DNA of 64,000 nt from Stenotrophomonas acidaminiphila (GTDB taxonomy: Bacteria > Pseudomonadota > Gammaproteobacteria > Xanthomonadales > Xanthomonadaceae), in assembly GCF_001431595.1 (NCBI RefSeq), contig NZ_LDJO01000019.1, forward strand, positions 82,534-146,533, given 5' to 3'. The translations under genes and the position numbers were made by a program. The notes under the pieces are model-generated. The model worked only from the letters and a program-made list of their open reading frames with translations, made no database searches and was not told the origin of the DNA. Of the stretch, positions 37,802 to 46,649 are shown one piece after another (within the stretch, counting starts at the first letter, position 1; the number at the start of each line of letters is the position of its first letter).

Positions 37802-39880
37802 TCAGCGTACCGGCATGCCCGGCTGCGCGCCGGCATCGGCGTCGAGCAGCGCCAGTGCGCCGCCATCGAAGCCGGCCGACAGGATCATGCCCTCGCTCAG
37901 GCCGAAACGCATCTTGCGCGGCGCCAGGTTGGCGATGAACACCACGTTGCGGCCGACCAGCTTCTCCGGCTCGCCGTAGCTGCCGCGGATGCCCGAGAAG
38001 ATCTGCCGCTGGCCGAGGTCGCCGGCATCGAGCAGGAAGCGCAGCAGCTTGTCCGAACCTTCGACGAAACCGCATTCGAGCACCTTGCCGATGCGCAGGT
38101 CGAGCTTGGCGAAGTCATTGATGCCGATGTACGCGGGGGCTTCACCTTCGGCCTTGGCCTCACCCCTTGCTTCGACCTTCGCAGGCTTTTCGGCCTTGGC
38201 CGGCTTGGCGTCGGCGGCGGGTGCGGCGGCGAGGGTGTCCTTGGAGGCGTCGGTCATGGCGTCGATCATCTTGGGGTCGATACGGGTGAACAGCGCCACG
38301 TAGGTGGCGATGGTGTGGGCGGTGAGCGGGGCGTCGATGTCGGCCCAACCGTGCATCGGCGCATTGAGGAAGGCCTCGGCCTGCAGCGCGGTGGCCGGCA
38401 GCACCGGCTTGAGTGCGGCCACCAGCACGCGGAACAGGTTCAGGCCCTGGGTGCAGACCGCCTGCAGTTCGGCGTCGGCGCCATCCTGCTTGGCGATCAC
38501 CCACGGCTTGGTGTCGTCGATGTACTTGTTGGCCTCGTCGGCCAGCGCCATGGTCAGGCGGATCGCGGCGGCCGGATCGTTGCGCTCGTATGCCTCGCGC
38601 ACCGGCGCCAGCGCGGCGACGAAGCGGTCGTACTGGGCCGGATCCGGCAGCGCGTCGGCCAGGCGGCCGTCGAAGCGCTTGCTGATGAACCCGGCGCAGC
38701 GGCTGGCGAGGTTGACGAACTTGCCGACCAGGTCGGCGTTCACCCGCGCGGTGAAGTCGGCCAGGTTCAGGTCCAGGTCGTCGACGCCGCCGGAGGACTT
38801 GGCCGCGAAGTAGTAGCGCAGCGCTTCCGGTGCCAGGCCCACGTCCAGGTAGGTGCGGGCCATGACGAAGGTGCCGCGCGACTTGCTCATCTTGGCGCCG
38901 TCCACGGTCAGGTAGCCGTTGACGTGCAGCTTCGTCGGCGCGCGCAGGCCGGCGCCGTGCAGTACCGACGGCCAGAACAGGCCGTGGAAATTGACGATGT
39001 CCTTGCCGATGAAGTGGTGCAGTTCGGTGTCGCTGCCGGCGGCCAGCACCGCGTCGAAATCGTCGCCGGTCTTCGCGCACAGGTTGCGGAAGCTGGACAG
39101 GTAGCCGATCGGCGCGTCCAGCCACACGTAGAAGTACTTGCCCGGCGCGCCGGGGATCTCGAAGCCGAAATAGGGCGCGTCGCGGGAGATGTCCCAGGCG
39201 CGCAGGCCGCCTTCGGCGTCCAGCCATTCGGCCAGCTTGGCCTTCACGCCGGGCAGGGCGACGTCGCCGGCCAGCCAGTCGCGCAGGAAGTCCTGGAAGC
39301 GGCCGACCTCGAAGAAGTAATGCTCCGAATCGCGGATCTCGGGCGTCGCGCCGGACACCACCGACTTCGGGTCGATCAGGTCGGTCGGGCCATAGGTGGC
39401 ACCGCAGACCTCGCAGTTGTCGCCGTACTGGTCCGGCGACTTGCACTTCGGGCAGGTGCCCTTGATGTAGCGGTCGGGCAGGAACATGCCCTTGGCCGGG
39501 TCGTAGAACTGGGCCACCGAGCGGCGGCTGATGTGGCCGGCGGCGTCGAGCCGCTTGTACAGCGCCTCGGTCAGCTCGCGGTTGGCGGCCGAATTGGTCG
39601 AGTCATAATGGTCGAAATCCACGCCGAAAGCGGCGAAATCGCGCTCGTGGCCGGCCTGGATGTTGGCGATGAAGGTTTCCGGGCTGACCCCGGCCTTTTC
39701 CGCGGCCAGCATGATCGGCGTGCCGTGGGTGTCGTCGGCGCAGACGTACCAGACCTTGCCGCCCATCAGCCGGCGCGCGCGTACCCAGATGTCGGCCTGG
39801 ATGTAGCCGACCAGGTGGCCCAGGTGCAGCGGGCCGTTGGCATAGGGCAGGGCGTTGGTGACGAGCGCGGTACGGGTCAT
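37802..39880 (-). CDS. metG: Methionyl-tRNA synthetase
   Basis: A 692-residue class I synthetase that charges tRNA-Met. The HIGH-type motif is PLHLGHL (near residue 20), the zinc knuckle is CPKC...CEVC (about 145-160), and KMSKS occurs as AKMSKSRGT. An Ala/Lys/Pro-rich linker (about residues 545-580) joins the core to a C-terminal Trbp111-type tRNA-binding domain (DFAKLDLRIGKV), the dimeric MetG1 layout. It leads the run metG, HAD, rnfB-like. Confidence 0.97.
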   Translation of the reverse strand: MTRTALVTNALPYANGPLHLGHLVGYIQADIWVRARRLMGGKVWYVCADDTHGTPIMLAAEKAGVSPETFIANIQAGHERDFAAFGVDFDHYDSTNSAANRELTEALYKRLDAAGHISRRSVAQFYDPAKGMFLPDRYIKGTCPKCKSPDQYGDNCEVCGATYGPTDLIDPKSVVSGATPEIRDSEHYFFEVGRFQDFLRDWLAGDVALPGVKAKLAEWLDAEGGLRAWDISRDAPYFGFEIPGAPGKYFYVWLDAPIGYLSSFRNLCAKTGDDFDAVLAAGSDTELHHFIGKDIVNFHGLFWPSVLHGAGLRAPTKLHVNGYLTVDGAKMSKSRGTFVMARTYLDVGLAPEALRYYFAAKSSGGVDDLDLNLADFTARVNADLVGKFVNLASRCAGFISKRFDGRLADALPDPAQYDRFVAALAPVREAYERNDPAAAIRLTMALADEANKYIDDTKPWVIAKQDGADAELQAVCTQGLNLFRVLVAALKPVLPATALQAEAFLNAPMHGWADIDAPLTAHTIATYVALFTRIDPKMIDAMTDASKDTLAAAPAADAKPAKAEKPAKVEARGEAKAEGEAPAYIGINDFAKLDLRIGKVLECGFVEGSDKLLRFLLDAGDLGQRQIFSGIRGSYGEPEKLVGRNVVFIANLAPRKMRFGLSEGMILSAGFDGGALALLDADAGAQPGMPVR

Positions 39881-39956
39881 GGCCGTTGGGGAGAACAGGG
39901 GGACCGGCGATTATCGCATGCCCCGCCGTGGCGACCGGCAAACCCGCCCCGCAAGC

Positions 39957-39984
39957 GCGAAACCCGGCCTGGGCCGGGTTTCGC
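39957..39984. terminator. Hairpin between DUF2147 gene and metG
   Basis: Perfect 12-bp stem GCGAAACCCGGC / GCCGGGTTTCGC with loop CTGG, just downstream of the DUF2147 stop on the minus strand. The minus-strand continuation TTGCG gives only a weak U tract. Confidence 0.6.
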
Positions 39985-40005
39985 GGGAGGCGCCGAGGTG
40001 GCCGG

Positions 40006-40452
40006 TTACATCCGTTCCCACACCTGCGACTTGCAGATGAAGGCGATGCAGCCGGAGACCTGCAGCTTGCGGCCGCCTTCGATCAGCTCCATCTTGGACT
40101 TGTAGACCTTGCCCTCGTCGGGCTTGAGGATGCTGCCGCCGCTCCACTTGTTGGCGCCGTCGGCGCGCATGCCGCGGATGATCTCCATGCCGGTGATCGG
40201 CTTGCCCTTGCGGTCGTCGCTGCACTTGTCGCAGGTCGGGTTGGGGCGGCTGGGGTTGAGCAGCTCGATGATCCGGCCGTGCAGCGCGCCGTTGCTGGTG
40301 CGGCTGATCTCGACGATCGACTTGGCGCGGTGGGTGTCCGGGTCGATCTGCCGCCAGCGGCCTTCGGCACTGGCGTTGTCGGCCTGCGCGGCGGTGATGC
40401 CGGCCATGGCCAGCGGCAGGGCCAGCAACAGGGTCTTGAAGGTCTTGCGCAT
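40006..40452 (-). CDS. Exported DUF2147 protein
   Basis: A 148-residue secreted protein. The signal peptide covers residues 1-23 (ends AQA). The DUF2147 domain begins SAEGRWRQIDPDT and includes VEISRTSNGALHGRI and the conserved DKCSDDRKGKPITGM, with a further cysteine pair near the end (GCIAFIC). The small beta-rich fold has no known activity. The start at 40452 follows a strong GGGAGGGG site. It is separate from metG by a hairpin. Confidence 0.85.
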   Translation of the reverse strand: MRKTFKTLLLALPLAMAGITAAQADNASAEGRWRQIDPDTHRAKSIVEISRTSNGALHGRIIELLNPSRPNPTCDKCSDDRKGKPITGMEIIRGMRADGANKWSGGSILKPDEGKVYKSKMELIEGGRKLQVSGCIAFICKSQVWERM

Positions 40453-40573
40453 GTGTCCCCTCCCAGGGCGGATGGCGTGGTCCGGTGCAACCGGATGCTG
40501 GCGAATGTATACCCATTCGCTGCGGTACGGAATCCGCACCGCAGCACGCCCGGTCAGGATCGGATCAGCACCG

Positions 40574-43500
40574 TCAGCGGTAGCCGATCCGCTTGCGGTT
40601 GTCGGCCGACACGCGGTCGATCAGCTTGTTGTAGGGGTCGAAGCCCACCTCGTCCGGGCGCCCGTCGACGGTCACGGTGAACTCCGGCGCGGCCGTGGTG
40701 ACGTGGTGGCGCTGCAGGTAAAGCACCTTCTCGTCGCGTTCCTTGCCCGAGGGGCCCTTCGCGAACACGCCGACCTCGATCCAGTCGTCCAGCGTCCCCG
40801 GCGTCTCCTTGCCCACGCCGTCGGCGTAGCGCTTGTCGGCATGCAGCTTCATGGTCACGTGGTAGCGGCCGTCGGCACGCCGGGTCGCGGTCGCCTCGAC
40901 CACGCGGTTGTCGTAGAAGCCGATCTTTTCGAACAGGTCGGTGATCAGCGCCTGGTGCGCCGGGCCGGCCTCGGCGCGGATGAACTCCAGCAGCTCGACC
41001 GAGGTGGTGTATGGCGGCTGCTGGAAGGCCTTGGCCTGGATGAAGCGCGACAGGGCGCGGTTCAGGGCCTGCTCGCCCATCTCCTCGCGCAGGCGGTAGA
41101 ACACCAGCGAGCCCTTCTGGTAGTGGATGTACTGCTGGTTCTCCACCCGGTACAGGGGCAGCTCCTCGACGTCCTCGCCACCGCGGCCGGAGAGGTACTT
41201 GTCCAGTTCGTCCTTGAGGAACTGGCGCATGTGGCCGCGCCCGTACTCCTTCTCCATCACCATCAGCGCCGAATACTGCGACAGCGATTCGGACAGCACG
41301 GTCGCGCCCTGCATGTTGGCGCCGATCACCTGGTGCGCCCACCACTGGTGCGCCACCTCGTGCGCGGTGACGTAGAACACGTAGTCCACGTCATCCTTGT
41401 CGCGCAGGTCGGCGATGAAGCCGATCGATTCGGAGTACGGGATGGTGTTGGCGAAACTCTGCGCGAACGAGCGGTAGCCCGGGAACTCGATGATGCGCAC
41501 CTGCTTGTGCTGGTACGGGCTGAAGTTGGCCTCGTAGTAGGCCAGCGACTTCTGCACGCCTTCGATCATCCGGTCCACGTTGTACGGATGCTTGGCGTCG
41601 TAGTAGATCTCGATCGGGATGCCGTTGTAGGCCGCCTTCTTCATTTCCCAGCGTGCCGACAGGTAGGCGTAGAAATTCAGCATCGGCCGGTCCATGGCAT
41701 AGCTGAAGCAGCGGCGGCCATCGCGTTCGAACTCCTTCTGCAGGTAGCCCGGCGCCAGCGCGATCTGGTCCGGCGCGGTGCAGATGGTGCTGCGGAAATC
41801 CAGCCAGTCCGCGTCGTTGGAGATGTAGTTGTTGGCGCGCGCGGCCTGGTCCTCCAGCCGCGGCATGCGCGTGGGTTCGCCCAGATCGCGCTTGCGGCGT
41901 TCGTTGCGGTCGCTGATCTCCACGCCGCTGTCGTAGCCGAACGCCGGCAGCACGCGGCTGTTGAAGAAACTGCCGTTGTCGACGATCTCGGTCTGCGCCT
42001 GGCCGGCGGTGATGCCGTCGGGGTGGATGTCCACGGTGAAGGTGATGTCGCGTTCCTCGCCGGGCTGCATCGGCGCATCCAGCGTGTAGATGCGGTAGCC
42101 CAGCTGCGCGTCGTGGGTGGTCAGCCGGGCGCCGCCCAGCTCGATGCCGGCAAGCGTGCGGTCGTCGGCCATCGCCACATGGATGGCCGGGATGGCCGTG
42201 GCATGGGTGTTGCGCACCCGGTAGCGGCCGTCGATGCGCACGCTCTGGGTTTCCGGACGCAGGTCGACGTGGTTGTCCACGGCGACGATGCGCGGCTGCG
42301 GCAGGTCCTTGTACTTTCGGTACTCGCGCTCGTAGCGGGCCTGGCGGTCCAGCACCTGGTCCGGCGAGACGAATTCGTTGCGGATGTTGGTGCTCCAGTA
42401 CAGCCAGCCGCCGCAGGCGATGAAGGCCAGCGTCGCGGTTGCCAGGCCCGCGCCCAGCGGGCCGCGCAGGCGCTGCCGGGCCAGGCGCAGGCGCTGGCGC
42501 CAGGCCGAGTCGACGCCGTGCACCCACAGCGCCGCGCACAGCAGCAGCAGGACCAGCAGGAACAGCGCCCAGTAGCCCTGGAAGGCCAGCTGCCCGGTCA
42601 CGAAATGGCCGTAGCCGTTCATGTCCGAGTACGGCGCATTCGGCCAGCTGCCGAAGTTGTACAGGTTCTGGGTGTAGTCGAGCATGCCCAGCACCGACTG
42701 CCCGATCAGCAGCACGATCAGCAGGGCATAGCCGACGAACTTGTTGTTGCTCAGTACCTGCAGCACCAGCGCCATCCCGCCCATCAGGATGTAGACCACC
42801 GAGTTCAGCGCCAGGGTCTTGACGTACAGCAGCGGCTCGACCTGGGTGTAGCCCTTGCCCAGCTGGATGGCGATGGCGGTGAGCCCGCCAACGGCCTGGA
42901 ACGCGGCGACCACGGCGACCAGGGTGAGGAACTTGCCCAGCAGCGGCACCCAGTTGGGCACCGGCATGGCGTCGCTGATGCCGGCGATGCGCGCGCCACG
43001 CTCGCGCCATACCAGCTCGCCCGCATAGAACAGCACGATGATGATCAGCAGGAAGCTGTAGCTGCCCTGCAGCGCCTCCAGCATCTGCGAGGTCACCGGC
43101 CAGCTGGGCGTGCCGTACATCGTGCGGCGGTGCAGGGCGCTGGGAATGAAGTTGGCCATGCCCAGCACCAGCAGCACCAGGAACGGCGCGCTGCGGAACA
43201 CGCCCAGGGCATCGAAGCCGACCTGGCGCAGCAGCTGCCGCCAGCCGGTGGCGGCAGTGAACGCCGGGGTGACCCGGGGGGCGACCACCTGGCTGCGCTT
43301 GCCGTCGGTGGTGGCGACGCTGGCGGTCTTCCTGCCGCGCCTGCGGCCGGTGCCGCTGCGCTCGGTGCGGAACAGGGCGAAGGTGGCGGCGAACAGGGCG
43401 GCGGTGACCGCCAGCCACAGCAGGCGGTTTTCCAGCAGGTAGCCGGTGAAGGCGGGCAGGCCGGTGTTGCGCTCCTCGGCCGACCAGTAGCGCATCGCCT

Positions 43501-44152
43501 GGCCCATCGCACGCATGCCCAGCGGGTCGAGCAGCGAGACGATGCGCAGGTTGTCGATGTCGGCCAGCAGCGCGCGGCTGACGCCATACAGCACGAAGAA
43601 CACGATGACGCCGATGTAGACCCACAGGATGTTGCGGGTGGTCACCGCCAGCAGCGACAGCAGGGCGGTGGTGAACAGTACGTTCGGCAGCACCATGAAC
43701 GCGAACGACCACAGGTACGGGCGCAGCGACACCGGGCCGAGCCGCGCCGCGTCGATCCATGGCATGAACTGGGCGGCGAACAGGCCGATGCCGATGATGG
43801 CGTACATCAGCAGGCTGGCCAGCAGGGCGGCGCCGAGCCGGCCCAGCAGGTAGTCGCGGCGCCTGATCGGGCTGGAGAACACCAGCTCCGAGGTGCCCAG
43901 CTCGAAGTCGCGCAGCAGCGCATTGCTGACGAACAGGGTGACCACCAGCAGCCCGATCAGGGTGAAGGAGGTCATGAAGGTGGCGATCACCGACGGTGCG
44001 TTGCGGTGCACGTTGCCGATGCCGCCGCCGATCTGGACGGCATCGCTGGAGGCGGCGCCGAAGGCGAGCAGGGCGAACAGCGCCGCCAGCAGCCACAGCA
44101 AGGGGGAACGCAGCTGCTCGCGCAGCTCGAAGCGCAGGAAGGCCAGGGTCAT
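40574..44152 (-). CDS. ABC-2 permease fused to an M1-type zinc peptidase
   Basis: A 1192-residue fusion. Residues 1-600 form an ABC-2 permease with about 12 membrane helices in two groups. After residue 600 comes a soluble M1 aminopeptidase-like region. The zinc motif is HEVAH (931-935), with the third ligand Glu955 in LSESLSQY and the catalytic tyrosine probably in IHYQKGSLVFY. The usual GxMEN exopeptidase motif is not present; the matching stretch reads YSESIGF. The peptidase probably faces the periplasm beside the channel. The gene follows its ATPase by 11 bases. Substrates are unknown; export with processing of a peptide is one idea. Confidence 0.88.
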   Translation of the reverse strand: MTLAFLRFELREQLRSPLLWLLAALFALLAFGAASSDAVQIGGGIGNVHRNAPSVIATFMTSFTLIGLLVVTLFVSNALLRDFELGTSELVFSSPIRRRDYLLGRLGAALLASLLMYAIIGIGLFAAQFMPWIDAARLGPVSLRPYLWSFAFMVLPNVLFTTALLSLLAVTTRNILWVYIGVIVFFVLYGVSRALLADIDNLRIVSLLDPLGMRAMGQAMRYWSAEERNTGLPAFTGYLLENRLLWLAVTAALFAATFALFRTERSGTGRRRGRKTASVATTDGKRSQVVAPRVTPAFTAATGWRQLLRQVGFDALGVFRSAPFLVLLVLGMANFIPSALHRRTMYGTPSWPVTSQMLEALQGSYSFLLIIIVLFYAGELVWRERGARIAGISDAMPVPNWVPLLGKFLTLVAVVAAFQAVGGLTAIAIQLGKGYTQVEPLLYVKTLALNSVVYILMGGMALVLQVLSNNKFVGYALLIVLLIGQSVLGMLDYTQNLYNFGSWPNAPYSDMNGYGHFVTGQLAFQGYWALFLLVLLLLCAALWVHGVDSAWRQRLRLARQRLRGPLGAGLATATLAFIACGGWLYWSTNIRNEFVSPDQVLDRQARYEREYRKYKDLPQPRIVAVDNHVDLRPETQSVRIDGRYRVRNTHATAIPAIHVAMADDRTLAGIELGGARLTTHDAQLGYRIYTLDAPMQPGEERDITFTVDIHPDGITAGQAQTEIVDNGSFFNSRVLPAFGYDSGVEISDRNERRKRDLGEPTRMPRLEDQAARANNYISNDADWLDFRSTICTAPDQIALAPGYLQKEFERDGRRCFSYAMDRPMLNFYAYLSARWEMKKAAYNGIPIEIYYDAKHPYNVDRMIEGVQKSLAYYEANFSPYQHKQVRIIEFPGYRSFAQSFANTIPYSESIGFIADLRDKDDVDYVFYVTAHEVAHQWWAHQVIGANMQGATVLSESLSQYSALMVMEKEYGRGHMRQFLKDELDKYLSGRGGEDVEELPLYRVENQQYIHYQKGSLVFYRLREEMGEQALNRALSRFIQAKAFQQPPYTTSVELLEFIRAEAGPAHQALITDLFEKIGFYDNRVVEATATRRADGRYHVTMKLHADKRYADGVGKETPGTLDDWIEVGVFAKGPSGKERDEKVLYLQRHHVTTAAPEFTVTVDGRPDEVGFDPYNKLIDRVSADNRKRIGYR

Positions 44153-44163
44153 GGTCGTCTCCG

Positions 44164-45057
44164 TCAGGCGGCCTGCGCCTGCAGGCGCAGGCGCTGGAAG
44201 TAGACGTCCTCGAGGCCCGGCGCCACCGGCTCGAAGCCGGCTTCCGGGCAGCTGTCGGCGAACACATGGATCACCGGGTGGCCGCCCACCAGTCGCGTCG
44301 ACAGCACGGTGAAGCGGCTTTCATAGTCCGTCAGCGCGGCCTTGGCCACCTGTTTGCGCCAGACCTGCGCCTGCAGCGCGGCGATCGCATCGGCCGGCTT
44401 GCCGGTCAGCAGGACCTGGCCCTTGTTCATGATGGCCATGGCCGGGCACAGGTCGGTGACGTCCTCGACGATGTGGGTGGACAGGATCACCACCACGTTC
44501 TCGCCGATCTCGGCGAGCAGGTTGAGGAAGCGGTTGCGCTCTTCCGGGTCCAGGCCCGCGGTCGGTTCGTCGACGATCACCAGCTGCGGATCGCCGAGCA
44601 GCGCCTGGGCGATGCCGAAGCGCTGGCGCATGCCGCCGGAATAGGTGCCGAGCTTGCGCTTGCGCGCATCCCACAGGTTCACCTGCTGCAGCAGGCCCTC
44701 GACCACTTCCCGGCGCTGCGCGCGCGCGGTCAGGCCCTTGAGCACGGCGAAATGGTCGAGCAGGTCCAGCGCGCTGACTTTCGGATAGACGCCGAAATCC
44801 TGCGGCAGGTAGCCCAGCCGGCGCCGCAGCGCGTCCTTGTCCTTGAGTACGTCGATGCCGGCGCCATCGGCGGTGGTCAGCGTGGCGCTGCCGGCATCCG
44901 CTTCCTGCAGCGTCGCCAGGGTGCGCATCAGCGACGATTTGCCCGCGCCGTTGGGGCCGAGCAGCCCGAACATGCCGCGCGGAATGTCCAGGTCGACATC
45001 CCTGAGCGCATGCACGCCGTTGGCGTAGGTTTTGGACAGACCGCGGATCTGCAACAT
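44164..45057 (-). CDS. ABC transporter ATP-binding protein
   Basis: A 297-residue ATPase that should drive the fused permease-peptidase encoded next. Walker A is GPNGAGKSS, the signature TYSGGMRQRFGIAQ, Walker B LVIVDEPTAGLD, and the switch histidine lies in LSTHIVEDV. It falls in the CcmA/NatA-like exporter group. The start MLQIRGLSK at 45057 fits the family; a GGGGG stretch upstream can serve as ribosome-binding site. An inverted repeat GGAAGAT / ATCTTTCC at 45073-45093 lies 16 bases upstream and may be an operator. Confidence 0.93.
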   Translation of the reverse strand: MLQIRGLSKTYANGVHALRDVDLDIPRGMFGLLGPNGAGKSSLMRTLATLQEADAGSATLTTADGAGIDVLKDKDALRRRLGYLPQDFGVYPKVSALDLLDHFAVLKGLTARAQRREVVEGLLQQVNLWDARKRKLGTYSGGMRQRFGIAQALLGDPQLVIVDEPTAGLDPEERNRFLNLLAEIGENVVVILSTHIVEDVTDLCPAMAIMNKGQVLLTGKPADAIAALQAQVWRKQVAKAALTDYESRFTVLSTRLVGGHPVIHVFADSCPEAGFEPVAPGLEDVYFQRLRLQAQAA

Positions 45058-45072
45058 GGACGGGCACCCCCT

Positions 45073-45093
45073 GGAAGATATGGACATCTTTCC
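45073..45093 (-). promoter_or_regulatory. Possible operator before the ABC operon
   Basis: Inverted repeat AAGAT (45075-45079) / ATCTT (45086-45090) with flanking GG and CC, an AT-rich island 16 bases before the ATPase start. No clear -35/-10 pair accompanies it. Confidence 0.3.
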
Positions 45094-45175
45094 GGTGCCG
45101 CTGTTGGCCACGCAATGCGCCGGAAGTCATTGGGAGCAATGACGTGCCGGGGGCGGCGATGTGACCGCACGCGGC

Positions 45176-45565
45176 TCAGCCGCTTTCGTACAGTTCCAGC
45201 GGCAGGTCGTCGGGGTCGGCGAAGAAGGTGAAGCGGCGGCCGGTGTACTCGTCCACGCGCACCGGTTCGCAGGCCACGCCCTGGGCCTGCAGGTGGGCGA
45301 TGGCCGGGTCCAGCGCGGCGACCCGGAACGCGAGGTGGCGCAGGCCCCGCGCTTCCGGGCGGCTGGGGCGCGCGGGGGGCGCGGGGAAGGAGAACAGTTC
45401 CAGCCCGGTGCCGTCGGGCAGGCGCAGGTCCAGCTTCCACGACTGCCGCTCGGCGCGGAAGTGCTCGGCGACCACCTCCAGCCCGAGGATGCGGGTGTAG
45501 AAGTCGCGCGAGCGCGGGTAGTCCGACGCGATCAGCGCGACATGGTGGATCCCCGCCAGCTTCAC
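45176..45565 (-). CDS. YaeR/GloA2-like VOC family protein
   Basis: A 129-residue glyoxalase-fold protein closely resembling E. coli YaeR in length and landmarks: GIHHVALIASDYPRS, LELFSFPAPPARPSRPEA, GLRHLAFRV and ending FADPDDLPLELYE. Metal ligands fit His8 or the paired histidine, His in LRHLAF and Glu in LELYE. The enzymatic role of YaeR is uncertain. The start is GTG at 45565, supported by a GTGA overlap with the stop of the serine hydrolase upstream. Confidence 0.88.
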   Translation of the reverse strand: MKLAGIHHVALIASDYPRSRDFYTRILGLEVVAEHFRAERQSWKLDLRLPDGTGLELFSFPAPPARPSRPEARGLRHLAFRVAALDPAIAHLQAQGVACEPVRVDEYTGRRFTFFADPDDLPLELYESG

Positions 45566-46632
45566 TGCCCGGGTTCCTGCCAGCGCCGGGCGATCTGCAG
45601 CGCCAGCGCATAGGGTTCCGGGTCGTTGCGGTTGCTCAGCACGACCACTGTCAGCTTCTGCTTCGGGTAGCGCACGATCACGTTGCGGAAGCCGATGCTC
45701 TCGCCGCTGTGCCACAGGGCGTCGCCGTTGATGCGCCAGCCGAAGCCGTAGTGCGGCACGTCGGGTTCCGGCGTCGCCGTGGCCGCGCTGAAGGCCTGCT
45801 GCAGCGAGGCGCGGCGCAGCAGGCGCTCGTCGTAGAGCGCGGCGTCCCACTTGGCCAGGTCGTCGATGGAAGAATAGATGCCGCCGTCGCCGAGCACCGC
45901 GCTGGTGGTGCTCTGGTCGGTGCGCTGCCAGTGGCCGTCGATCTGGCTGTAGCCGTAGGCGCGGTCGGGCACCTCGTCCACGCCGTCCTGGTGGGCGAAG
46001 GTGGCGGTCATGCCCAGCGGCAGGAAGATGCGCTGGCGCAGGAAGCTGGCGAAGTCGCTGCCGGAAGCCTTGCCGACCACCAGCGCGAGCAGCGCATAGC
46101 CGCTGTTGCTGTAGCGGTAGCTGCTGCCCGGCGCGAAATAGGTGCGGTTCTCCTTCTGCAGAAGATGCAGTACGTCGATGTCGTGTACCTGGCGGGTGTC
46201 GGCCGGGTCCATCAGGTCTTCGTAGTCGAGCAGGCCGCTGGTGTGGCTGAGCAGCTGGCGCAGGGTCATCGCGTCGGCCACCGCCGGCAGGCCGGGCAGC
46301 CATTTCTTCAGCGGGTCGTCGATGGACAGCCGGCCGTCCTCGGCCAGCAGCAGGATGGCCGCGGCGGTGAACTGCTTGCTAACCGACGCCAGCCGGAAGT
46401 TGGTGGCCGGCGACACCGGCGTGCCGTCCTCCACCACCGCCAGCCCGTAGCCGCGGCGGAACACCGGCTGCCCGTCCTTGAGCACCAGTACCGCGGCACC
46501 GGGCACGCGGCCGTCGTAGCGCTGCATCAGGCCGTCGATGCCGGCATCGGGTGGCGCCAGCGGCGCGGCGCCGGCGACCGTGGACAACGCGAACAGGCAC
46601 AGCGGGGCGAGTCGGGACATCCACGGCAGCAT
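45562..46632 (-). CDS. Exported serine hydrolase, beta-lactamase class C-like
   Basis: A 356-residue penicillin-binding-protein-fold hydrolase. The signal peptide is residues 1-22 (ends AGA). The catalytic S-x-x-K is Ser83-Lys86 (ASVSKQF), the second motif is YSN (YRYSNSGY), and the third, normally KTG, is HSG (WHSGES). HSG is common in esterase or D-aminopeptidase-like members, so beta-lactamase activity is doubtful. The start at 46632 follows GGAG. It overlaps the YaeR-like gene downstream by four bases. Confidence 0.88.
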   Translation of the reverse strand: MLPWMSRLAPLCLFALSTVAGAAPLAPPDAGIDGLMQRYDGRVPGAAVLVLKDGQPVFRRGYGLAVVEDGTPVSPATNFRLASVSKQFTAAAILLLAEDGRLSIDDPLKKWLPGLPAVADAMTLRQLLSHTSGLLDYEDLMDPADTRQVHDIDVLHLLQKENRTYFAPGSSYRYSNSGYALLALVVGKASGSDFASFLRQRIFLPLGMTATFAHQDGVDEVPDRAYGYSQIDGHWQRTDQSTTSAVLGDGGIYSSIDDLAKWDAALYDERLLRRASLQQAFSAATATPEPDVPHYGFGWRINGDALWHSGESIGFRNVIVRYPKQKLTVVVLSNRNDPEPYALALQIARRWQEPGQ

Positions 46633-46649
46633 GGCGGCTCCTTGCAGGG

